56,402 nt of DNA from Cellulomonas avistercoris (GTDB lineage: Bacteria; Actinomycetota; Actinomycetes; Actinomycetales; Cellulomonadaceae), in assembly GCF_014836445.1 (NCBI RefSeq), contig NZ_JACSQV010000017.1, forward strand, positions 1-56,402, given 5' to 3'. The translations under genes were made by a program, and so were the position numbers. Below the pieces are notes generated by a model. That model was not told the origin of the DNA and did not search any database. It was given only the letters and a program-made list of their open reading frames with translations. Positions 49,984 to 56,402 of this stretch are shown one piece after another (positions within the stretch are counted from its first letter, which is position 1; the number at the start of each line of letters is the position of its first letter).

Positions 49984-51807
49984 TCAGGCCGCGCGGCTCC
50001 ACTGGAACGTGGCCGCCGACGTGCATGTGCGCTGCTCGAGCGCCGCACCGTCGGCCGTCGAGCCGCCGACCACGCCCACGCACTTCCCGCTGTTCCGCGT
50101 CACCAGCTGCTCGTAGCCGTCGCCCGTGGACCGCCACGTGAACTGCTGGTTGGTGCCGCCGTGGCAGGTGTACTGGATGAGGCGGGCGCCGTCCGCGCCC
50201 GACGCACCGCTGACGTCGAGGCACTTGCCGCTGTTGACGCTGCGCACGGAGACGTACCCGCCGCCGGCGTCGACCACCTGCCAGCGCTGCCAGGCCTGGC
50301 CGTTGCTCGTCCACTGGCCGACCACCGCGAGGTCGTCACGGTTGGGGGCCTGCACGTCCATGACCTTGCCGCTGGCGCGGTTGACGACCCGGGCGTCCCC
50401 GGGCGGAGGGGTGGGCGTCGGTGTCGGCGTCGGGTCGCCGCCCCCACCGCGCGTGAACTGCCAGGTCGTGACGTTGAACAGGCTGCCGCTGCCGCCGGTG
50501 AACCGCAGGACCAGGTCCCGCGTGCCGGTCGCCCCCGTCACCGGGCAGCTGGCGGTCGCCCACGTCTGCCAGCCGCCGGTGCCGGGCACGGTGCACGTGC
50601 CGACCAGCGGGCCGGACGCGCTGTCGAGGCGCACCTCGATCCGCCCGCCGCTGCCCGCCGACGCGACCCGCGCCGTGAACGTGGCCGCGCCCGTGCCGAA
50701 CGCGACGCCCTTCACCCGCAGCCAGTCGCCGTTCTCGATCCACCCGACGTTCATGCCGCCCTCGGTGGCCCGCTCGGTCTCCAGGCCGCTGGCCCAGGCC
50801 ATCGTCTCCGCCTGCTGCGTGACGTACGGGTCGAGCGGCTCGATCTGCGGCGGGCCCGCGGTCGTCATGCTCAGCTGGGGGATCGACCCGTCGCCCCCGT
50901 ACGTGAACTGCTCGACGGCCACCGACCGCGTGAACCCGCCACCGCCCGGCAGCGCACCGTTGTGGTAGAAGAAGTACGACCTGCCCCGGTAGTCGACGAC
51001 CCCCGGGTGGTTGGTGAAGCTGCCGCCCTGGCGTGGCATGACAGTGCCGCGGTACGTCCACGGGCCGGTCGGCGACGGCGACGTGGAGTAGCCGATGAAC
51101 TCGCTGCAGCACTCGGCGGCGAACACGTTGTAGTACGTGCCGTTGCGCTTGAAGACCCACGGACCCTCCTCGTAGAGGGTGGGCCGGTTCGCGACGTTGC
51201 CCGGGCGGGTGCCGAACCCCGCCGTCGTCAGCTGGATACGGGTGGGGCTCCCGGCCAGCGACACCATGTCGCGGTTGAGGCGCGCGACCCAGAGGTTCGG
51301 GTTGCCGTAGTAGAGGTACGCCTGGCCGTCGTCGTCGATCATCACGCTCGGGTCGATCTCGGCGTTGTCGACCAGGGGCCGGCCGATCGCGTCGCGGAAC
51401 GGGCCGGTGGGGCTGTCGGACACCCCGACGCCGATGGCGTTGCCGCCGCCGCGCTTGACGACCGGCACGTAGAAGTAGAACCGTCCGTCCCGCTCGACCA
51501 CCTGCCCCGCCCAGGCGTCGGACTGCGCCCACGAGAACGTCGCCAGGCTCATGGGGGAGCCGTGGTCGGTCCAGTTCGCCATGTCGGTCGTGGAGTACAC
51601 CCGCCAGTCCTTCATGGTGAACCAGGTCGAGCCGTCCTCGTCGTGGGTCGTGTAGACGTAGAGCCGCCCGTCGTGCACGAGTGGCGCAGGGTCGGCCGTG
51701 TAGATCGTCTGGACGATCGGGTTGTCCGCCTGCGCCGGGACGGCGAGGGCGACGGGCGCGAGCAGGGCTGCGGCCGCCAGCGCGGCGACCCGCCACCGGC
51801 GGCTCAT
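49984..51807 (-). CDS. Secreted GH43 glycosidase with CBM6 and ricin-type CBM13
   Basis: A 607-residue secreted enzyme, probably an arabinofuranosidase/xylosidase. A signal peptide (about 1-27) precedes a GH43 five-bladed propeller with the base Asp39 in IYTADPAPLV, NAEIDPSVMIDDDG and the acid region TLYEEGPWVFKRNG. Then come a CBM6 (from QQAETMAWASGLE to FNVTTWQFT), a short Pro-Thr linker and a beta-trefoil CBM13 with QxW repeats (WQRWQVV, NQQFTW, ATFQWSR). ATG 51807 overlaps the GH27 stop (ATGA), so the two are coupled. The reading frame is open upstream through GH27, which is a shadow. Confidence 0.92.
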   Translation of the reverse strand: MSRRWRVAALAAAALLAPVALAVPAQADNPIVQTIYTADPAPLVHDGRLYVYTTHDEDGSTWFTMKDWRVYSTTDMANWTDHGSPMSLATFSWAQSDAWAGQVVERDGRFYFYVPVVKRGGGNAIGVGVSDSPTGPFRDAIGRPLVDNAEIDPSVMIDDDGQAYLYYGNPNLWVARLNRDMVSLAGSPTRIQLTTAGFGTRPGNVANRPTLYEEGPWVFKRNGTYYNVFAAECCSEFIGYSTSPSPTGPWTYRGTVMPRQGGSFTNHPGVVDYRGRSYFFYHNGALPGGGGFTRSVAVEQFTYGGDGSIPQLSMTTAGPPQIEPLDPYVTQQAETMAWASGLETERATEGGMNVGWIENGDWLRVKGVAFGTGAATFTARVASAGSGGRIEVRLDSASGPLVGTCTVPGTGGWQTWATASCPVTGATGTRDLVLRFTGGSGSLFNVTTWQFTRGGGGDPTPTPTPTPPPGDARVVNRASGKVMDVQAPNRDDLAVVGQWTSNGQAWQRWQVVDAGGGYVSVRSVNSGKCLDVSGASGADGARLIQYTCHGGTNQQFTWRSTGDGYEQLVTRNSGKCVGVVGGSTADGAALEQRTCTSAATFQWSRAA

Positions 51808-53486
51808 CGCCGGCTCCACGTCTGGTTGGCGGAGCCGGAGCAGTGCCACAGCAGCACCCCGGTGCCGTTGGCGGTCAGGTTGCGGTCGACGTCGAGGCAC
51901 AGGCCGGACGCGACGCCGCGGATGGTGCCGTTGCCCTCGAACGTCCACTGCTGGTTGCTTCCGCCGTGGCAGTCCCACAGCTGCACGGCCGTGCCGGCGG
52001 CGGCGCCGTTCGGTGCGTCCAGGCAGCGGCCCAGCACGCGCAGCTGGGCGCCGCTGACCTCCCAGCGCTGGTTGGCCCCGCCGTGGCAGTCCCAGATCAC
52101 CGGCTTGGTGCCGTTGGTGGTTGCACCGTTCGGTGCGTCGAGGCAGCGGCCGGACGCGGCGCTGACCAGCGCGGACGTCGAGCTGGTCGGCGGCGGGTCG
52201 GTCGGCGGCGGGGTCGTCGTGCCCGGGGTGACGCGGTACAGCGCGACACCGTGCGCGGGGACGGTCGCGGTGATCCGGTCGGACGTCTGGCCCGTCGCGC
52301 CGGTCCACAGCTCGCGGTACGACGCGGTGCCGGCGGGCAGGCCGGCCTCGGCGAGCGTCGCGGAGATGCTGCGGGCGCTGTTGCCGCGGTTCAGCAGCGC
52401 GACCGCCGCCGACCCGTCGGCCAGGGGCTTGGCCCAGACCTCGGCGTCGCCGTCGTCCCGGACCCGGTCGGCCTGGCGCACCAGCGGGTCCTGGTCGATG
52501 GCCAGGACGTCGCGGTTGGTCAGCACGGCGCGGACGTCGGCGCTCATGTTCCGGATGTCGTTGCCCGCGATGAGCGGCGCTGCGAGCATCGCCCACATGC
52601 TCATGTGCGCGCGGTTCTCGGTCGGCGTGAGGGTGTTGCGCACGCCGACCATGAGCATGTCGGGGTCGTTGTACTGCCCCGGCCTCGTCCACTCCCGCAT
52701 CGGCTCGATGACGTCGAGCGCCTCGGTGATGCCGACGAAGCACCACTGGTCCGACGGCGGGCAGCCGGTCGACCACGCGTCCTTGAGGTCCTCGGACGTG
52801 CGCCACATGTCGGCGAACCCGCCCCAGCCGGAGTACGTCGGGGCGGTGTTGTCGTGCGCGCTGTTCGGGTTGATCGAGTAGACGATCGGGCGGCCGGTGG
52901 CCTTGAGGGCGTCGCCGAACCGCTTGAACAGCGTCGCCTGCTCCTGCACGTTGCCGCGCGGGTCGCACCAGTCGTGCTTGACGTAGTCGACGCCCCACGA
53001 CGCGAACAGCTGCGCGTCACGCGTCTCGTTGCCGTTGGAGGACGTGCCGGGGCGGTTGTTGAAGTACTGGTCGCACGTCTTCTCGCGGGGTGCGTGGTAC
53101 AGCCCGAACTTCAGTCCCTTGGAGTGGATGTAGTCGCCGAGCGCCTTCATGCCGGACGGGAAGCGCGACGAGTTCGGCCGCAGGTTGCCGTCCGGGCCGC
53201 GGGTGTCCTGCATCCAGCAGTCGTCGACGACGACGTACTGGTAGCCGGCCGCGGCCATGCCGGAGCTCGCCATGGCGTCGGCCGCCTGGCGGATCATCTG
53301 CTCGTTGATGTTGCAGTAGAAGGTGTTCCAGCTGTTCCACCCCAGCGGCGGCAGCGGTGCGGGTTCGTCGACGGTCGGGGTGGGGGCTGCGGCGGCCGGT
53401 GCGGCGAGGCCGGCGGCGGGCGGTACCAGCAGGAGGAGCGCGAGCGCGAGCGTGCGCAGCCTGGGACGTGGACGGGTGCGGGACAC
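51804..53486 (-). CDS. Secreted GH27 alpha-galactosidase with CBM13
   Basis: A 560-residue secreted enzyme that removes alpha-galactose, for example from galactomannan. A signal peptide (about 1-34) is followed by the GH27 barrel (LGWNSWNTFYC; nucleophile D172 in DYVKHDWCD; probable acid/base D233 in MWRTSEDLKD; YNDPDML), the C-terminal beta domain, a Pro-Thr linker and a ricin-type trefoil with three QxW repeats (NQRWEV, NQQWTF, NQTWSR). It could also act as beta-L-arabinopyranosidase, since some GH27 members with this layout do. The start is GTG 53486 after GAGGAG. It is the first gene of the GH27-GH43 operon, behind a GTGAACGTTCAC operator. Confidence 0.93.
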   Translation of the reverse strand: MSRTRPRPRLRTLALALLLLVPPAAGLAAPAAAAPTPTVDEPAPLPPLGWNSWNTFYCNINEQMIRQAADAMASSGMAAAGYQYVVVDDCWMQDTRGPDGNLRPNSSRFPSGMKALGDYIHSKGLKFGLYHAPREKTCDQYFNNRPGTSSNGNETRDAQLFASWGVDYVKHDWCDPRGNVQEQATLFKRFGDALKATGRPIVYSINPNSAHDNTAPTYSGWGGFADMWRTSEDLKDAWSTGCPPSDQWCFVGITEALDVIEPMREWTRPGQYNDPDMLMVGVRNTLTPTENRAHMSMWAMLAAPLIAGNDIRNMSADVRAVLTNRDVLAIDQDPLVRQADRVRDDGDAEVWAKPLADGSAAVALLNRGNSARSISATLAEAGLPAGTASYRELWTGATGQTSDRITATVPAHGVALYRVTPGTTTPPPTDPPPTSSTSALVSAASGRCLDAPNGATTNGTKPVIWDCHGGANQRWEVSGAQLRVLGRCLDAPNGAAAGTAVQLWDCHGGSNQQWTFEGNGTIRGVASGLCLDVDRNLTANGTGVLLWHCSGSANQTWSRR

Positions 53487-53620
53487 GGAGGTCTCCTCGG
53501 TGGACGTGGCCCGTGGGCGGGCCGGACCGACCCGGCGGACGGCGGTGTCCGTCGGGGCGTCACGGCGGGTGCCCGGGCGTCGTCGACCCGGGGTGCCGGG
53601 GGCTGATCCGGCTACGCGCC

Positions 53621-53634
53621 GTGAACGTTCACAA
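53621..53634. promoter_or_regulatory. Operator palindrome GTGAACGTTCAC (GH27-GH43 operon)
   Basis: The same 12-bp palindrome as before the CE3 esterase gene, 134 bases upstream of the GH27 start, with the AA side pointing away from the gene. A GAAACGCTTC word 45 bases further upstream (53678-53687) may correspond loosely to the second motif of the other two promoters. Confidence 0.65.
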
Positions 53635-53762
53635 CATGCGACCGAGGCTACGCACGCGCGCGGCGGGGTCCAGCAGTGAAACGCTTCGACGGCCGCGCCG
53701 GGCCGCCGCTCCGTCGCGTGCGCCGCGGCCCCCGGTCCGGGCGCCAGGCGGGGCAGCCGGCC

Positions 53763-54311
53763 TCAGGGCCGCAGGCCCGCCAGCGCGATCGTCAGCCCGC
53801 GGTCGAGGGCGGCGTCGCGCACGTCGTCGTCGTGCGACGTCAGCAGGCCCTCGACCATGGTGAGGACGAGGTGCACGTCGGCGACCGTGACCTCGGGTGC
53901 CACCTCGCCGAGCGCGACGGCGTCGGCGAGCGGACCGGCGACGATGCTGCTGATGCGCTCGCCGAGCCCCTGCAGGGTGCCGGCGGCGTCGGGTGCCGAG
54001 CGCATGAGGGGGAACAGGCCGGTGAGCCGGCGCTGGCCCTCGGCGATGCGCCGCACGACGACCTCGAACGTGCCCGGCTGCCCGGCCCGCTCGCGCGCGA
54101 GAACCTCGGCGTCCTCGAGGTGCTGCGCGTACAGGCCGGCGGCCAGCGCGTAGCGGTCGGGGAAGTGGCGGTACACCGTGGCCCGGCCGACGCCGGCCTC
54201 GCGGGCGACCTCGGACAGCGGGGCGTCGAGCCCCTGGGACGCGAAGACGCGCTCGGCGGCGGCCACGACGGCGGCGCGGTTGCGCGCGGCGTCACGGCGC
54301 GCGGAGGTCAC
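53763..54311 (-). CDS. TetR-family transcriptional regulator
   Basis: A 182-residue regulator with the TetR helix-turn-helix (AAVVAAAERVFASQGLDAP, LSEVAREAGVGRATVYRHF) and a helical ligand domain. The start is GTG 54311, next to the divergent flavoenzyme gene; no clear ribosome site is seen and longer frames run into the other gene. It very probably binds the 38-bp palindrome between the two genes and represses the reductase until an inducer appears. Confidence 0.9.
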   Translation of the reverse strand: MTSARRDAARNRAAVVAAAERVFASQGLDAPLSEVAREAGVGRATVYRHFPDRYALAAGLYAQHLEDAEVLARERAGQPGTFEVVVRRIAEGQRRLTGLFPLMRSAPDAAGTLQGLGERISSIVAGPLADAVALGEVAPEVTVADVHLVLTMVEGLLTSHDDDVRDAALDRGLTIALAGLRP

Positions 54312-54368
54312 GCCGGGGAGTCTAGGACGTTCGCCCCGCGGGGCCCGCGCAGCGCGACGGAAGACTCG

Positions 54369-54406
54369 GTCACGGAAACGGACGCAGGCGTCCGTTTCCG
54401 TGACCT
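54369..54406. promoter_or_regulatory. Perfect 38-bp palindrome, TetR operator
   Basis: Two perfect 18-base arms (GGTCACGGAAACGGACGC and its complement) around AG. It is midway between the TetR start and the flavoenzyme start. The core ACGGACGC..GCGTCCGT is like other TetR operators. Confidence 0.85.
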
Positions 54407-54423
54407 TCCTCGATCGGAGCGAC

Positions 54424-56349
54424 GTGACCCGCCACCCCCGCATGATGGAGCCCGCCCGCTGGGGCTCCCTCCAGCTGCCCAACCGGACCTTCATGCCCCC
54501 GATGGGCACCCACACCGCGAACGCCGACGGCACCATCTCGCCCGCCGGCGTCGCGTACCTCGTCGCACGGGCCCGCGGCGGGGTCGGCCTGCTCATCACC
54601 GAGTCGATCCAGACCCAGGACGTCTACGACCTGCCGACCGGCTCCACCATCAGCCTCACCCACGACCGGCACGTCGCCCCGCTGCGCGACGCCGTCGCCG
54701 AGGTCCACCGCGCCGGCGGCCTCATCAGCGCCAACCTCACCCCGGGGCTCGGGCGGATCATGCCCGCCGGCCCCGACGGGGGCGCGCCGTACTCGGCGTC
54801 CGACTGCCCGACGCTCATGGACCCGAGCGTCCGCTGCCGAGCGCTGAGCACCGAGCAGGTCGAGGACGTCCTCGACCGGTTCCGCGCCGCCACGCGCCGC
54901 GCGCTGGAGTGCGGGTTCGACGCGATCGACCTGCACGGCCACACCGGCTACCTGACCGACCAGTTCCTGTCCGCCGCGTGGAACACCCGCACCGACCGGT
55001 TCGGCGGCGACGTGCGCGGACGGGCGACGTTCGCCACCGAGATGATCCGCATCGTGCGCGAGGAGGGCGGCGCCGACTTCCCGCTGTCCATGCGCATCAG
55101 CGTCCGGCAGGGGTTCCCCGGCGGGCGCACCCCCGAGGAGGCGCGCGAGCTGGCCGTCGTCCTGCAGGACGCGGGCCTCGACGTGCTCCTCGTCGACGCC
55201 GGGTCGTACGAGGCCATCGACTACTCCTTCCCGTCGTACTACATGGGCGACGGCGTGTACCTGCCCGACGCCGAGGTCGTGAAGCCGGTGCTGCGCATCC
55301 CCGTCGCGGTCAACGGCAACCTCACGCCCGACCTCGCCGAGCAGACGCTCGCCGACGGCACCGCGGACTTCGTCGGGTTCGGCCGCATGGTCATCGCCGA
55401 CCCGGACCTCGTCCGCAAGGTCGCCGAGGGCCGGCCCGAGCAGGTGCGCCCCTGCATCCGCTGCAACGAGATGTGCATCGGCCACGTCGTGGCCGGCAAG
55501 GCGCTCGGCTGCTCCGTCAACCCGGAGGCGGCGCAGGAGGCGACCCGGGTGCTGCTGCCGACACCGGTGGTCCGCAAGGTGACCGTCGTCGGGGGTGGGC
55601 CCGCGGGGCTGGAGGCCGCGCGCGTCGCGGCCGAGCGCGGGCACACGGTCGACCTCTACGAGCGCGGGACGCGCCTCGGCGGCGTCCTGGAGCCCGCCGC
55701 CACCCCGGAGTTCAAGCGTGAGCTGCACCGGATGGTCGACTGGTGGGAGGTCGAGATGGCGCGCCTGGGGGTGCGGGTCCACCTCGACCACGAGGTCGCC
55801 GCGGACGCCGCCGAGGTCACCGGCGCCGACGCCGTCGTCGTCGCGACCGGGTCGACGCCGTGGGCGCCGCCCGTGCCCGGCGCGGACGGGCTGACCGCGG
55901 TCCAGGTGCTCGACTTCCACCGCGGTGCGCACGTCGGCCCGCGGGTCGTGGTGTGCGGCGGCGGGCTGTCCGGCGCGGACGCTGCCCTCGAGCTCGCCCT
56001 CGACGGGCACGACGTGACGATCGTCGAGGCCGCCCCGCAGATCGCTGCCGACATGGTGGTGCACAACCGCGTCGCGCTGCTGCGACGGCTGGCGGAGGTC
56101 GGTGCGCGCGTGCTGACCGGGCACCGCGTCACGCAGATCGGTGACGACGCGGTCGTGTGCGAGGGGCCGGACGGGCCGGTCGAGCTGGCCGCGGACACGG
56201 CCCTGCTCGCGTTCGGCGTCCGCCCGGACCGTGCGCTGCCCGACGCGCTCGCGGACGGCCCGGCCACGTACGTCGTGGGTGACTGCGTGCAGCCGTCGAA
56301 GGTCGGCGACGCCGTCCACGCCGGCTACGCCGCAGGCGCCGCGGTCTGA
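54424..56349 (+). CDS. Old-yellow-enzyme-type NADH:flavin reductase (2,4-dienoyl-CoA reductase-like)
   Basis: A 641-residue, two-part flavoenzyme. The N-terminal FMN barrel (RWGSLQLPNRTFMPPMGTH, DAIDLHGHTGYLTDQFL with the substrate-binding His pair region, RFGGDVRGR) is followed by a [4Fe-4S] site (CIRCNEMC ... GCSVNPEA) and a C-terminal FAD/NAD module (VTVVGGGPAGLEAARVA; VVVCGGGLSGADAALELA). This is the layout of 2,4-dienoyl-CoA reductase and trimethylamine dehydrogenase relatives, which reduce activated C=C bonds. GTG 54424 has GGAG upstream; ATG 54442 is an alternative. It is controlled by the divergent TetR through the palindrome. Confidence 0.9.
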   Translation: MTRHPRMMEPARWGSLQLPNRTFMPPMGTHTANADGTISPAGVAYLVARARGGVGLLITESIQTQDVYDLPTGSTISLTHDRHVAPLRDAVAEVHRAGGLISANLTPGLGRIMPAGPDGGAPYSASDCPTLMDPSVRCRALSTEQVEDVLDRFRAATRRALECGFDAIDLHGHTGYLTDQFLSAAWNTRTDRFGGDVRGRATFATEMIRIVREEGGADFPLSMRISVRQGFPGGRTPEEARELAVVLQDAGLDVLLVDAGSYEAIDYSFPSYYMGDGVYLPDAEVVKPVLRIPVAVNGNLTPDLAEQTLADGTADFVGFGRMVIADPDLVRKVAEGRPEQVRPCIRCNEMCIGHVVAGKALGCSVNPEAAQEATRVLLPTPVVRKVTVVGGGPAGLEAARVAAERGHTVDLYERGTRLGGVLEPAATPEFKRELHRMVDWWEVEMARLGVRVHLDHEVAADAAEVTGADAVVVATGSTPWAPPVPGADGLTAVQVLDFHRGAHVGPRVVVCGGGLSGADAALELALDGHDVTIVEAAPQIAADMVVHNRVALLRRLAEVGARVLTGHRVTQIGDDAVVCEGPDGPVELAADTALLAFGVRPDRALPDALADGPATYVVGDCVQPSKVGDAVHAGYAAGAAV

Positions 56350-56402
56350 CGCGACCCGCCGGGCGGCCCGCCCGCAGACCGTGAAGCGTTGCTGCCGTGA
56401 TC

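Noticed and set aside
49513..52881. Plus-strand open frame of 1,122 codons over the cupin, GH43 and GH27 genes
   Set aside because: It is antisense to clearly recognised glycosidases and the translation has no domain; a typical GC shadow.

Overview
The window comes from a very GC-rich actinobacterium, most likely Cellulomonas or another member of the Cellulomonadaceae. The reasons are strong G/C bias at third codon positions, many GTG and TTG starts with AGGAGG-type ribosome sites, secreted modular hemicellulases with Pro-Thr linkers and CBM2 or ricin-type (CBM13) modules, a dnaK-grpE-dnaJ-hspR operon with HspR (HAIR) sites, and a class Ib nrdHIEF operon. No rRNA, tRNA or CRISPR array was found.

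Layout. 1-4.0 kb: a secreted fasciclin protein, a membrane protein with a Cys-pair repeat ectodomain, and a GNAT acetyltransferase. 4.1-9.6 kb: an assimilatory nitrate/nitrite reductase operon (nasA-nirB-nirD, minus strand) with a GlnR-like site in front. 9.7-10.9 kb: a CE3-type esterase. 11.2-13.9 kb: a tightly coupled three-gene operon (KAS III-like synthase, haem-oxygenase-fold metalloenzyme, unknown protein). 13.9-16.4 kb: a secreted DUF2599-like protein with a small membrane partner, and a MOSC protein. 16.4-21.7 kb: a rearranged patch. It holds pieces of a GH25 lysozyme gene, the start of an aminoglycoside phosphotransferase gene, an intact GH30 xylanase, and a flavin amine oxidase whose two halves are in swapped order. 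That oxidase is flanked by 97-bp direct repeats of the 3' end of the intact GH25 gene.

22.0-29.5 kb is an accessory island with visibly lower GC in its centre. It carries a HEPN-like DUF3644 protein, a complete ABC-three-component (ABC-3C) conflict system (nuclease-CTD fusion, MC2 middle component, Rad50-like ATPase, all joined by ATGA overlaps) and a lone TniQ-family gene. 29.6-33.8 kb is the DnaK chaperone operon. 33.8-36.7 kb has two small membrane proteins and an unusual FtsH-like AAA protease. 37.2-41.3 kb is nrdHIEF, ending in a strong terminator.

41.6-49.8 kb is mixed metabolism and regulation: a ketosteroid-dehydrogenase-like flavoprotein, a sulfurtransferase, a carboxymuconolactone-decarboxylase-family protein, two SDR genes each divergent from a regulator (TetR, MmyB-like), a FUSC-type transporter and a cupin. 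50.0-53.5 kb is a GH27-GH43 operon. 53.8-56.3 kb is a TetR regulator divergent from an old-yellow-enzyme-type reductase across a perfect 38-bp palindrome.

Two threads join distant genes. First, the palindrome GTGAACGTTCAC or a one-base variant lies upstream of the CE3 esterase, the GH30 xylanase and the GH27-GH43 operon, which suggests one hemicellulose regulon under a LacI-type repressor encoded elsewhere. Second, the 16-29 kb stretch is a plastic zone of duplications, gene fragments, a defence system and a transposon-family gene between conserved housekeeping blocks.
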